Shown here: positions 26,549-35,494 of the stretch, piece by piece | How the letters are laid out: every line of letters starts with the position of its first letter | Position numbering within the stretch: the stretch's first letter is position 1 | Assembly: GCA_965284315.1 (NCBI GenBank) | Contig: OZ260072.1 | Location: forward strand, 2,170,001-2,234,000 | Origin: PCRC01 sp017848435 | Lineage (GTDB): Bacteria > Pseudomonadota > Gammaproteobacteria > Burkholderiales > Burkholderiaceae_C | Reading direction: 5' to 3' | DNA length: 64,000 nt | Made by a program: the position numbers and the translations under genes | The notes under the pieces: generated by a model | Database searches by the model: none | What the model saw: only the letters and a program-made list of their open reading frames with translations | What the model was told of the DNA's origin: nothing

Positions 26549-28285
26549 ATGACAACCAAAGAATCTCAAAGCTATGTCTTCCCTTGCGCAGCCTCTGCGC
26601 CGAGGAAAGGCGCAGGGCGAGCGTCTGGTACTGCGGCCCTCGCAGGTTCGACGATGGCTGTGCTGTCGGCTTGTGGTGGCGGCGGTGGAGACAGCAGCCC
26701 CGTGTTTTCTCCGCCGCCTCCAGCACCCACACCTGCGCCCTCGACAGCGCCGATTCCCAATGCGGTGCAGGCCGCCCGCTTCCTGGCCCAGGCCACGCTG
26801 GGCGCTGGCAAGGCGCAGATCGCCGCTGTCCAGTCCAGTGGCTACGCCGCCTGGCTGGACAGCCAGTTCAACCTGCCTGCCACCCAGGGCCATGTGGATT
26901 GGCTGGTGGCCAATGGGTACGACATCGAAGCCAACCGGCACACCACCACCGGGTTGGACAACACCATCTGGCGCAAGCTGGTCGGCAGCCCCGACGCGCT
27001 GCGCCAGCGCGTGGTGCTGGCGTTGTCTGAAATCTGTGTGGTGTCGATCCTGGGCATCAACTCGGAGTGGCGCCAGTTTGTGGTGGCCGCCTACCTGGAC
27101 ATCCTGGAAGCCAATGCCTTTGGCAATTACCGCAACCTGCTGCAGCAAATGTCCACCAGCCCGGCCATGGGCTATTACCTCACCTTCCGTGGCAGTGCCA
27201 AGGCCAACCCGACCACCGGCAGCCAGCCCGACGAAAACTACGCCCGTGAACTGATGCAGCTGTTCACCCTGGGGTTGACCCAATTGAACGGCGATGGCAC
27301 GCCCAAGTTCAACAACGGTGTGCCCCTGGACACCTACGACCAGGCGGACGTCGGGGGCCTGGCCCGCGTGTTCACGGGCTTCGACCTGAACACCGCCGGC
27401 CTGAGCGCGCCTTTCCCCTCCGACGCCTACCGCCGTCCCATGACCGTGGTGGCCAGCCGCCACGAGACCGGTGCCAAGACCTTTCTGGGCGCCACCATCC
27501 CGGCAGGCACGAATGGGCCACAAAGCCTGGACATGGCGCTCAACGTGTTGTTCAACCACCCGAATCTGCCGCCTTTTGTCAGTCGCCAGCTGATCCAGCG
27601 CCTGGTGACCAGCAACCCCAGCCCCGGCTATGTGGGGCGGGTGGCCGCGGTGTTTGCCAACAACGGCGCCGGCGTGCGCGGCGACCTGCAGGCGGTGTTG
27701 CGCGCTATCTTGCTCGACGGTGAAGCCCGCAGCGACACCAACCTGACCAACAACAACTTTGGCAAGCTGCGCGAGCCGGTGGTGCGTTTCCTGAACTGGG
27801 CGCGCGGTTTCGGCGCCACCTCGCCGTCAGGCGCGTGGGCCATTGGCGATTTGTCCGACCCGGCGACGCGGCTGGGCCAAAGCCCGATGCACGCGGGCTC
27901 GGTGTTCAACTTCTTCCGCCCCGGTTATGTGCCGCCCAACAGCGCCATCGGCAGCCAGGGCCTGAGCGGTCCCGAGTTCCAGATCACCACCGAATCGTCG
28001 GTGGCCGGCTACGTGAACTTCATGCAGCGCGCCATCAGCGGCGTGGGCATTGGCGATGTGCGGGCCGACTACGCCCCCCTGCTGGCACTGGTGAACGATT
28101 CGGCGGCCCTGCTGAACGAGATCAACCTGGTGCTGGCGGCGGGCCAGGTGTCGGCCGCCACGCTGGCCACCCTGAAAACCGCGCTGGACACCATTCTGGT
28201 GACCACGCCAGCCGGCCAGCTCAACCGCGTCCATGCCGCCCTCACGCTGGTGATGGCCGCACCCGAATACATCGCACAGAAATAA
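26549..28285 (+). CDS. DUF1800 secreted lipoprotein
   Basis: About 578 residues from the chosen ATG; the frame stays open upstream to 26438 and the true start is uncertain. A lipobox LSAC (C42) precedes a Gly run and a Pro-rich linker. The DUF1800 domain contains AARFLAQATLGAG, DENYARELMQLFTLGL, RVFTGFDLN, SRQLIQRLVTSNPSPGYVGRVAAVF and PMHAGSVFNFFRPGY. Function is unknown. It is followed 10 nt later by a DUF1501 gene, the usual genomic partner. Confidence 0.85.
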   Translation: MTTKESQSYVFPCAASAPRKGAGRASGTAALAGSTMAVLSACGGGGGDSSPVFSPPPPAPTPAPSTAPIPNAVQAARFLAQATLGAGKAQIAAVQSSGYAAWLDSQFNLPATQGHVDWLVANGYDIEANRHTTTGLDNTIWRKLVGSPDALRQRVVLALSEICVVSILGINSEWRQFVVAAYLDILEANAFGNYRNLLQQMSTSPAMGYYLTFRGSAKANPTTGSQPDENYARELMQLFTLGLTQLNGDGTPKFNNGVPLDTYDQADVGGLARVFTGFDLNTAGLSAPFPSDAYRRPMTVVASRHETGAKTFLGATIPAGTNGPQSLDMALNVLFNHPNLPPFVSRQLIQRLVTSNPSPGYVGRVAAVFANNGAGVRGDLQAVLRAILLDGEARSDTNLTNNNFGKLREPVVRFLNWARGFGATSPSGAWAIGDLSDPATRLGQSPMHAGSVFNFFRPGYVPPNSAIGSQGLSGPEFQITTESSVAGYVNFMQRAISGVGIGDVRADYAPLLALVNDSAALLNEINLVLAAGQVSAATLATLKTALDTILVTTPAGQLNRVHAALTLVMAAPEYIAQK

Positions 28286-28295
28286 GGTGACCTCC

Positions 28296-29696
28296 ATGAA
28301 ACACCATGCCAACATTGCACCCGACAGCGCCTCCCGCCGCGCCTTTTTGAAGCGCAGTGGCGCCCTGTCAATTGCCGCAGCCGCCACCCCCTGGGCCATG
28401 AGCCTGGCCGCCATGGGCGAAGCCGCCGCGCAAAGCGCCAACGACTACAAGGCCCTGGTGTGTGTGTTCCTGTTCGGTGGCAACGACCACGCCAACACCC
28501 TGGTGCCGTACGACCAGGCCAGCTACAACGCCTACAGTGCCCTGCGCAGCAACCTCGCCATTGACCGCGCCAGCCTGGCCAGTACCCTGCTGAACCCCAC
28601 CAACCCGCTCGCTGGTGGCCGCCAGTACGCGATGGCGCCCGGCCTGGCGCCGCTGATGCCGATGTTCGAGGCCGGTAAGATGGCCGCGCTGCTCAATGTG
28701 GGCACGTTGGTGCAGCCCACCACCAAGGCGCAGTACACCAACCGCTCCGTGCCCCTGCCGCCCAAGCTCTTTTCGCACAACGACCAGCAGTCGTTCTGGC
28801 AGGCCTCGTCGCCGGAAGGCGCGCAGTCTGGCTGGGGCGGGCGCATGGGTGACCTGTTCGCATCGGGCAATGGCAACTCGACCTTCACCTGCATCAGTGT
28901 GTCGGGCAACACCGTCTACCTCTCGGGCAACAACGCAGTGCAGTACCAGGTCACGCCCAATGGCTCGGTGCCGGTGCAGGGCATCAAGAGCCCGCTGTTT
29001 GGCTCGGCGGCCTGCTCTACAGCGTTGCAAAACCTGATGACCGCGCCGCGTGCCCATGTGTTCGAATCTGAACACGCACGGGTGTCCAAGCGCGCCATCG
29101 ACGCAAGCGACCAGGTCACCGCCGGGCTGGCGGGCGCACCCGCGCTGCGCACCACCTTCCCCAGCGGCAACAGCCTGGCCAGCCAGTTGGCAATGGTGGC
29201 GAAACTGATCTCGGCGCGCAACGCGCTGGGTGCCAAACGCCAGGTGTTTTTTGTCTCGCTGGGCGGCTTCGACACCCACGACCGTTTGGTGCAAGACCAC
29301 CCGGGTTTGATGGCCCAGGTGGGGAACGCCATGGCCGCGTTCTACAACGCCACGGTGGAGATGGGCGTGGCCAACCAGGTCACCGCGTTCACCGCGTCCG
29401 ACTTTGGCCGCACATTGGTCAGCAACGGCTCGGGTTCAGACCACGGCTGGGGCGGCATGCAGTTTGTGGTGGGCGGCAGCGTGCTGGGCAAGTCGTTTGT
29501 TGGCAACGCGCCCGAGGTGGCCAACAACGGCGCCAACGACGTGGGCCAGGGGCGCTTGTTGCCCGAACTGTCGGTGGACCAGTTCGGTGGCACGCTGGCC
29601 AACTGGTTTGGCGTGTCGGCGGCCGACCAGGCGCTGGTGCTGCCCAACCTGGCGAACTACAGCACCCGCAACCTGGGCTTCATGGGTCCAGCTTGA
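28296..29696 (+). CDS. DUF1501 Tat-exported protein
   Basis: 466 residues. The twin-arginine signal SRRAFLKRSGALSIAAAATPW indicates folded export. The DUF1501 fold belongs to the alkaline-phosphatase/sulfatase-like superfamily; visible blocks are VCVFLFGGNDHANTLVPYD, GGFDTHDRLVQDH and TAFTASDFGRTL, with HGWGG near the C-terminus. The ATG at 28296 has AAGGTG upstream; an in-frame GTG at 28287 is the alternative. It pairs with the DUF1800 gene. No substrate is known. Confidence 0.87.
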   Translation: MKHHANIAPDSASRRAFLKRSGALSIAAAATPWAMSLAAMGEAAAQSANDYKALVCVFLFGGNDHANTLVPYDQASYNAYSALRSNLAIDRASLASTLLNPTNPLAGGRQYAMAPGLAPLMPMFEAGKMAALLNVGTLVQPTTKAQYTNRSVPLPPKLFSHNDQQSFWQASSPEGAQSGWGGRMGDLFASGNGNSTFTCISVSGNTVYLSGNNAVQYQVTPNGSVPVQGIKSPLFGSAACSTALQNLMTAPRAHVFESEHARVSKRAIDASDQVTAGLAGAPALRTTFPSGNSLASQLAMVAKLISARNALGAKRQVFFVSLGGFDTHDRLVQDHPGLMAQVGNAMAAFYNATVEMGVANQVTAFTASDFGRTLVSNGSGSDHGWGGMQFVVGGSVLGKSFVGNAPEVANNGANDVGQGRLLPELSVDQFGGTLANWFGVSAADQALVLPNLANYSTRNLGFMGPA

Positions 29697-29709
29697 CCCC
29701 CAGTGCCGC

Positions 29710-31107
29710 TCAGCCCAGCCGGGCCCGGTGCCGTGCCACCTGCGCGCGCACCTGCGCCGGGGCGGTGCCGCCCAGCGTGTTGCGGGCGTTGAGCGAGCCG
29801 CGCAGGCTCAGCACTTCGTAGACGTCGTTGCCAATGTGGGGGTTGAACTGCTGCAGCGTGGCCAGCGGCAGTTCCGACAGGTCCACCCCTCCGGCGATGG
29901 CGGTTTTGACCGCATGGGCCACGGTCTCGTGGGCGTCGCGGAAGGGCAGGCCTTCTTTCACCAGGTAGTCGGCCAGGTCGGTGGCGGTGGCGTAGCCGCG
30001 CAGCGCGGCGCGTTCCATCGCCTCGGGCTTGACGGTGATGCCGCCGACCATCTCGGCAAAGATGCGCAGCGTGTCTTTCAGCGTGTCCACCGTGTCGAAC
30101 AGCGGCTCTTTGTCTTCCTGGTTGTCCTTGTTGTAGGCCAGCGGCTGGCCCTTCATCAGCGTGATCAGGCCCATCAGATGGCCCACCACACGGCCGGTTT
30201 TGCCGCGCGCCAGTTCGGGCACGTCGGGGTTTTTCTTCTGCGGCATGATGGACGAGCCAGTGCAGAAGCGGTCGGCGATGTCGATGAAGCCAAAGCTCTG
30301 GCTCATCCACAAAATCAGCTCTTCGCTGAGCCGGCTGATGTGCACCATGCACAGCGCGGCGGCGGCGGTGAACTCGATGGCGAAGTCGCGGTCACTGACC
30401 GCGTCCAGGCTGTTCTGGCAGACGCCGTCCATGCCCAGGGTGCGCGCCACGCGCTCGCGGTCGAGGGGGTAGCTGGTGCCGGCCAGCGCGGCCGAACCCA
30501 GCGGCAGGCGGTTGACGCGCTTGCGCACGTCGGCCAGGCGCTCGGCGTCGCGGGCGAACATTTCCACATAGGCCAGCATGTGGTGGCCAAAACTCACGGG
30601 TTGGGCCACCTGCAGGTGGGTGAAGCCGGGCAGGATGACATCGACATTGCGGTCGGCCATCTCGACCAGTGCCTTTTGCAGCGCCGTCAGCAGGCCACTG
30701 ATGAGGTCGATCTCGCTGCGCAGCCAGAGGCGCACGTCGGTGGCCACCTGGTCGTTGCGGCTGCGCCCGGTGTGCAGGCGTTTGCCGGCGTCGCCCACCA
30801 GCGCGGTGAGGCTGGCCTCGATGTTGAGGTGCACGTCTTCGAGCGCCAGCTTCCACTCAAATTGGCCGGACTCGATGTCGTGTGTGATCTGCGCCATGCC
30901 GCGTTGGATGGCGGCATGGTCGTCGGCAGAAATCACGCCTTGTGCGGCCAGCATCTCGGCGTGCGCGAGGGAGCCGGTGATGTCGGCGTGCCACAGCCGC
31001 TGGTCAAAAAACACGCTGGCGGTGTAGCGTTGCACCAGTTCGCTCATCGGCTCGGAGAACAGCGCGGACCACGCTTCGGATTTTTTGTCGAACTGGTTTT
31101 GGGACAT
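29710..31107 (-). CDS. argH: Argininosuccinate lyase
   Basis: 465 residues. It cleaves argininosuccinate to arginine and fumarate, the last step of arginine synthesis. The fumarase-superfamily signature GSSIMPQKKNPD with its catalytic serine is intact. Also present are SRNDQVATDVRLW and FTHLQVAQPVSFGHH. The ATG at 31107 was preferred to one 9 nt upstream because SQNQFDKKSEAW is the usual N-terminus. It is convergent with the DUF1501 gene (13 nt apart) and divergent from the sensor kinase. Confidence 0.95.
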   Translation of the reverse strand: MSQNQFDKKSEAWSALFSEPMSELVQRYTASVFFDQRLWHADITGSLAHAEMLAAQGVISADDHAAIQRGMAQITHDIESGQFEWKLALEDVHLNIEASLTALVGDAGKRLHTGRSRNDQVATDVRLWLRSEIDLISGLLTALQKALVEMADRNVDVILPGFTHLQVAQPVSFGHHMLAYVEMFARDAERLADVRKRVNRLPLGSAALAGTSYPLDRERVARTLGMDGVCQNSLDAVSDRDFAIEFTAAAALCMVHISRLSEELILWMSQSFGFIDIADRFCTGSSIMPQKKNPDVPELARGKTGRVVGHLMGLITLMKGQPLAYNKDNQEDKEPLFDTVDTLKDTLRIFAEMVGGITVKPEAMERAALRGYATATDLADYLVKEGLPFRDAHETVAHAVKTAIAGGVDLSELPLATLQQFNPHIGNDVYEVLSLRGSLNARNTLGGTAPAQVRAQVARHRARLG

Positions 31108-31226
31108 TGGTGGCAATGCGTTGAGGGGGTGATTCCCCAGGTTGGAAAGGCCGGATGGTCCGGGGCAGGCAAATCACCAATAATCAGGTGGCGTTTCAGG
31201 GTGTCCGTCCGGCACGGCGAACGCCC

Positions 31227-32273
31227 ATGTGCATGAAAGACAGCCAAATTTTATCGACCTTCACACCCCCAGCCGCCAAGGCCCCTGCCAGCGGTGCGTC
31301 TGGGGCGCTGGTGTTCGACGCCTGCCACGTCGGCGTGGTGCTGCGCGCGGTGCTGTTTGTGGAGGTGGTGCTGGGTGCCGGCACGCTGTTCATGACCACG
31401 TCGCCCCGGGACTGGCTGACGCAGGTGGCGCTGTTCACCGGGGGCGTGCTGCCCGCCACCTTGCTGTGGCTGGTCACCGCCTGCAGCCTCAAGACCGGGC
31501 TGGCGCGGCTGCCGCGTGCGGGGCAGTACGGGGTGGGGGTGGCGTTGGGGGCGGTGGCGGGGCTGTTGGGTTGTGCGCTGCTGGCCGCTGTGGCCGGCGG
31601 CGGGGGCAACGCGCCCTGGCTGGCCAGTGCGGTGGCGGGCGGTTTGCTGGCGGCGGCGCTGGTGGCGGCGCTGGTCTGGCGGGCCAAGGGGCAAACCCCG
31701 GCCCGCACCGCAGCCCGGCTGTCCGAGCTGCAGGCGCGCATCCGGCCGCATTTTTTGTTCAACACACTCAACAGCGCCATCGCCCTGGTGCGCGCCGAAC
31801 CGGCCCGCGCCGAAGCGCTGCTGGAAGACCTGAGCGATTTGTTCCGCCACGCGCTGGCCGAGCTGGGCGAGTCCGTCACGCTGGCCGACGAGATCGCACT
31901 GGCGCAGCGTTACCTGGCCATCGAGCAGGTGCGTTTTGGCGAGCGCCTGCGGGTGACCTGGTCGCTGGACCCGTCCGCCGACGCCGCCCGCCTGCCGCCG
32001 CTGCTGCTGCAGCCGCTGGTGGAGAACGCCGTCAAGCACGGGGTTGAGCCCAGCCCGAACGGTGCGGAGCTGGCGATCAGCACCGAGCGCCGTGGGGCCA
32101 GCGTGGTGATCAAGGTCCGCAACACGGTGCCCGCCGGGCAGGGGGAAGGCGGCCAGGGGCTGGCATTGGCCAATGTGCGCGACCGCCTGCGCTTGCTGCA
32201 CGACGTGGCATCGCGCTTTCAAACAGTGCTGCAAGACGGCGTCTACCAGGTGCGGATCGAGGTGCCCTTGTGA
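31227..32273 (+). CDS. LytS/YehU-type sensor histidine kinase
   Basis: 348 residues. Four hydrophobic segments lie between residues 35 and 152 (35-56, 65-86, 102-123, 131-151). The His_kinase dimerisation domain follows, with H175 in RPHFLFNTLNSAIAL, and an HATPase domain with the N box LVENAVKHG and GLALANVRDRL. There is no separate sensory domain, so the membrane part probably senses. An ATG 6 nt downstream is an alternative start. It overlaps the response-regulator gene by 4 nt (GTGA). Related to the AlgZ partner of AlgR in pseudomonads. Confidence 0.9.
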   Translation: MCMKDSQILSTFTPPAAKAPASGASGALVFDACHVGVVLRAVLFVEVVLGAGTLFMTTSPRDWLTQVALFTGGVLPATLLWLVTACSLKTGLARLPRAGQYGVGVALGAVAGLLGCALLAAVAGGGGNAPWLASAVAGGLLAAALVAALVWRAKGQTPARTAARLSELQARIRPHFLFNTLNSAIALVRAEPARAEALLEDLSDLFRHALAELGESVTLADEIALAQRYLAIEQVRFGERLRVTWSLDPSADAARLPPLLLQPLVENAVKHGVEPSPNGAELAISTERRGASVVIKVRNTVPAGQGEGGQGLALANVRDRLRLLHDVASRFQTVLQDGVYQVRIEVPL

Positions 32274-33040
32274 GCACCCAGCCCTTGCTGCCCCCCCTGC
32301 GTGTTGTGCTGGTGGACGACGAAGCGCTGGCGCGTGCGCGGCTGCGCACCCTGGTGGGGGACTGCACGGCGCCAGTGGCCGAGGTGGTGGGCGAAGCCGC
32401 CGACGCGGCACAGGCCATGGCCTGGCTGGCAGTGAACACCGCAGACGTGCTGCTGCTGGACATCCACATGCCGGGCATGGACGGCCTGGCGCTGGCACGC
32501 GCACTGCAGCGCCACGAACACGTGCCCGCGCTGGTCTTCGTCACGGCCCATGCCGAACACGCGGTGGCCGCGTTCGAGGTCGAGGCACTGGACTACCTGA
32601 CCAAGCCGGTGCGGCTCGAGCGGTTGCAGCAGTCGCTACAAAAAGTAGAGCGTTATCGCAAGGATTTACTAAGGCTGGATGCCAATTTGGCTCAAAAGGT
32701 GCTGCTGATACAGGACCGGGGCCGTGCCGAGCGCATTCCGGTGGCCGATGTGCTGTTTTTGAAGGCCGAACTCAAATACGTCACGGTGCAGACCGCGCGC
32801 CGCAGCTACATCCTGGACGGCTCGCTGAACGAGCTGGAAGCCCGCCACAGCGCACTGTTCATGCGGGTGCACCGCAACGCCCTGGTGGCACGCCATGCCA
32901 TGCGCGCACTGGAAAAACACGTCGATGCCGAAGAGGGCGAGGGCTGGGCCCTGCGCCTGCACGGCACCGAGGAATTGCTGGCGGTTTCACGCCGCCAGCT
33001 GGCCGCCGTGCGCGAGGCGCTGCTGCGCCCCACACCCTGA
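32270..33040 (+). CDS. LytTR-family response regulator (AlgR-like)
   Basis: 256 residues from a GTG start. The receiver domain has the acidic pair VDDE at 15-18, phospho-acceptor D64 (LLLDIHMPG) and TKP near residue 113. A LytTR DNA-binding domain follows (about 150-252; VLFLKAELKYVTV, MRVHRNALVARHAM). The linker residues 122-143 come from repeat copy e, in a reading frame different from the other in-gene copies. It pairs with the kinase just upstream. Targets are unknown; hemC lies downstream, beyond a convergent gene. Confidence 0.9.
   Translation: MSTQPLLPPLRVVLVDDEALARARLRTLVGDCTAPVAEVVGEAADAAQAMAWLAVNTADVLLLDIHMPGMDGLALARALQRHEHVPALVFVTAHAEHAVAAFEVEALDYLTKPVRLERLQQSLQKVERYRKDLLRLDANLAQKVLLIQDRGRAERIPVADVLFLKAELKYVTVQTARRSYILDGSLNELEARHSALFMRVHRNALVARHAMRALEKHVDAEEGEGWALRLHGTEELLAVSRRQLAAVREALLRPTP
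32635..32700 (+). repeat. 42-nt-core dispersed repeat, copy e (response-regulator linker)
   Basis: Core 32635-32676: GCTAC at 1-5 and a perfect ACTAAGGCT at 34-42; the arm has CCAATTTGGCTCAAAA. It is read in a shifted frame relative to the pbpC, rne and era copies, giving LQKVERYRKDLLRLDANLAQ, which looks helical. Confidence 0.8.
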
Positions 33041-33053
33041 ACCGTCAGCGTTT

Positions 33054-33551
33054 TCAGCTGCGGAAAAGCTGGCCGTTGTCGATGCGGACACGGTCGCCAA
33101 TGCGCAGGTCGCCAGCTGAGGTCATGTCGTAGGCGCGGTAGGCGCCGTTGTCCAGCCGCACCGAGACGCGTACGCTTTCGCGCACTTCGGGGTTGCGGTT
33201 TTTCTGGATCTGGTTGCCGGCAATCGCGCCACCCACGGCGCCCACCACGGTGGCCGCGTCACGCCCGCTGCCGCCGCCAACCTGGTTGCCCAGCACACCG
33301 CCAATCACACCGCCAATGACCGTGCCCGCCACGCCATTGCTGGCAGGGGCCTGGGTCTGAAAGACCTCGATGTTGGTGATGCGGCCGTATTCCTGGAAAT
33401 TGCCGGGCGCGTTGTACACCGGCGCCTGTGACTGCGACGGCGGGTAGGTGTTGTTCACCGGCCCCTGTGTGCCGCAGGCGGCCAGGGTGCCCACCAGCAA
33501 GGCGGCAGAAATGAGGGTGGCGGTACGTGTCAGTGGACGCAAGGTGCGCAT
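33054..33551 (-). CDS. Glycine-zipper outer-membrane lipoprotein (SlyB/PcP-like)
   Basis: 165 residues. The signal peptide ends in the lipobox LAAC. The mature protein has a glycine zipper (GVAGTVIGGVIGGVLGNQVG and VVGAVGGAIAGNQIQ) followed by a small C-terminal beta domain (SVRVSVRLDNGAYRAYD, GDRVRIDNGQLFR). SlyB-like proteins help outer-membrane integrity. Start ATG at 33551 chosen because upstream residues are not signal-like. It is convergent with the response-regulator gene, 13 nt apart. Confidence 0.87.
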   Translation of the reverse strand: MRTLRPLTRTATLISAALLVGTLAACGTQGPVNNTYPPSQSQAPVYNAPGNFQEYGRITNIEVFQTQAPASNGVAGTVIGGVIGGVLGNQVGGGSGRDAATVVGAVGGAIAGNQIQKNRNPEVRESVRVSVRLDNGAYRAYDMTSAGDLRIGDRVRIDNGQLFRS

Positions 33552-33774
33552 GGGGTTCTCCTGTTCAAATGGTTGGGTGGTCAGCCGCATGAACTGTTCA
33601 TGGCGGATGACCGTTCACCCATTACAGTCCCCGGCGCAGCGCTTGCCCATGCGCCAGAGCCCGGCTTGTGTGTGGGCCAGCGTTGCACCTGGACGTAGGA
33701 CTTGTCCGACAGGCCGCGTGCTAGCATCCGCGCCAGATTTGGACCCCGACAACCGCAGAGACCACGGACCGCGC

Positions 33775-34686
33775 ATGACCTCTTCCCAACACCTTGTGAT
33801 TGCCACCCGTGAGAGCCGGCTGGCGCTGTGGCAGGCCGGGCATGTGCGCGACCTGTTGCAAGCCCAGGGCCACCGGGTTGAACTGCTCGGCATGACCACC
33901 CAGGGCGACCAGATCCTGGACCGGTCCCTGAGCAAAGTCGGCGGCAAAGGCCTGTTCGTCAAGGAGCTGGAAACCGCCCTCGACGAAGGCCGGGCCGACC
34001 TCGCCGTGCACTCGCTCAAAGACGTGCCGATGGAGCTGCCCGAGGGCTTTCGCCTCGCCTGCGTCATGCTGCGCGAAGACCCGCGTGACGCGCTGGTGTC
34101 GGTGCGCTACGCCAACCTCGCCGCGCTGCCCCAGGGGGCGGTGGTCGGCACCTCCAGCCTGCGCCGTGTGGTGCTGCTGCGTGCGCTGCGCCCTGACCTG
34201 AAGATTGAGGCCCTGCGCGGCAACCTCGACACCCGGCTGCGCAAGCTCGACGAAGGCCAGTACGACGCCATCGTGCTCGCCGCCGCTGGCCTCAAACGCC
34301 TCGGCCTGGCCAGCCGCATCCGCCAACTGTTCGACGTCACCGAGATGCTGCCCGCCGCAGGCCAAGGCGCACTCGGCATTGAAATCCGCAGCCAGCACAC
34401 CGCCGTGGCCGACGCACTGGCCCCGCTGGCCGACAACGCCACCTGGCTCGCCGTCAGCGCCGAACGCGCGGTCAGCCGTGCCATGGGCGGCAGCTGCTCC
34501 ATGCCGCTGGCCGCCCACGCCGTGTGGCACGGCAGCCAGTTGCAGGTCGACGCTGCGTGGGGTGACCCGGACGGCCCGGCCACGCTGGTGAAAGCCAGCA
34601 CCGCCGGCGCCCCCGGCAGCCACGCCGAAGCCGAAGCCCTGGGCACCCAGGTCGCTGCCCAGCTGCGGGCGGGCGGTGCCCACTGA
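33775..34686 (+). CDS. hemC: Hydroxymethylbilane synthase (porphobilinogen deaminase)
   Basis: 303 residues. It polymerises four porphobilinogens in heme synthesis. The dipyrromethane cofactor attaches to C241 in GGSCSMPLAAHA. Other motifs are TRESRLALWQ, DLAVHSLKDVPME and GTSSLRRVVLLRALRPDL. It begins the cluster hemC-hemD-hemX-hemY. The 222 bp upstream, shared with the divergent lipoprotein gene, showed no clear sigma-70 promoter to my eye. Confidence 0.95.
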   Translation: MTSSQHLVIATRESRLALWQAGHVRDLLQAQGHRVELLGMTTQGDQILDRSLSKVGGKGLFVKELETALDEGRADLAVHSLKDVPMELPEGFRLACVMLREDPRDALVSVRYANLAALPQGAVVGTSSLRRVVLLRALRPDLKIEALRGNLDTRLRKLDEGQYDAIVLAAAGLKRLGLASRIRQLFDVTEMLPAAGQGALGIEIRSQHTAVADALAPLADNATWLAVSAERAVSRAMGGSCSMPLAAHAVWHGSQLQVDAAWGDPDGPATLVKASTAGAPGSHAEAEALGTQVAAQLRAGGAH

Positions 34687-34714
34687 GCGCGCAGCCAACG
34701 CGGCGCAAGACCCC

Positions 34715-35494
34715 ATGCGCGTGATCGTCACCCGGCCCGAACGCGAGGCGCTGCAATGGGCACACGACCTGCGGCAACGCGGTCTGGACGCCCACCCCTT
34801 GCCCTTGATGGCGGTTGGCGCCATCCAGTCGCCCGATGCGGTGCACGCGCTCACCCAGGCCTGGCACGGCCTGAGCGGCGACGCGGCGGTGATGTTTGTC
34901 AGCGCCAACGCGGTGCGCCACTTTTTTGCGGCCTGCCCCGCCGGTTCGGCGTGGCCAGCGGGCATCCCACGCGCCTGGGCACCAGGCCCTGGCACCGCCG
35001 AGGCCTTGCTCGCCGCCGGCATCTCCCCGCACACCATTGACCAACCCGCCCCCGACGCACCGCAGTTCGACTCCGAAGCCCTGTGGGCCGTGGTGCAGCC
35101 GCAGTTGCGTCCCGGTCAGCGGGTGCTGCTGGTGCGTGGCGCCGACGGCCAGGGCCACAGCGCCGGCCGCGACTGGCTGGCGCAGCAGGTCACCGCCAGC
35201 GGCGCCAGTGTGCACACCGTGGTGGCCTACCAGCGCTGCCCGCCGGTGCTGACGACGCCCCAGCGCGCCCTGTTGGACGCGGCCAGTGCCGACGGCTCGG
35301 TCTGGCTGTTCAGCAGTTCCGAGGCGGTGGGCCACTGGCGCGCACTGCGCCAGGCGGCTGCCGGCGCCCCCACACGGGCCGTCGCCACCCACCCCCGCAT
35401 CGCCGAAGCGGCCCGTGCTGCGGGCTTCGATGTTGTTTGCGCGTCACGCCCCGCCATCGACGCGGTGGTGGCCTCGATAAAATCCATGCCATGA
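34715..35494 (+). CDS. hemD: Uroporphyrinogen-III synthase
   Basis: 259 residues from the ATG at 34715. It closes hydroxymethylbilane to uroporphyrinogen III. HemD is poorly conserved; the supporting blocks are VIVTRPEREALQW, VMFVSANAVRHFF, VLLVRGADGQGH and WLFSSSEAVGHW. An in-frame GTG at 34676, overlapping hemC, would add 13 residues not typical of the family. Position directly between hemC and hemX supports the call. The stop overlaps the hemX start (ATGA). Confidence 0.88.
   Translation: MRVIVTRPEREALQWAHDLRQRGLDAHPLPLMAVGAIQSPDAVHALTQAWHGLSGDAAVMFVSANAVRHFFAACPAGSAWPAGIPRAWAPGPGTAEALLAAGISPHTIDQPAPDAPQFDSEALWAVVQPQLRPGQRVLLVRGADGQGHSAGRDWLAQQVTASGASVHTVVAYQRCPPVLTTPQRALLDAASADGSVWLFSSSEAVGHWRALRQAAAGAPTRAVATHPRIAEAARAAGFDVVCASRPAIDAVVASIKSMP

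Noticed and set aside
31108..31226. Riboswitch or leader between argH and the kinase gene
   Set aside because: Only 119 bp with no conserved riboswitch element that I could recognise.
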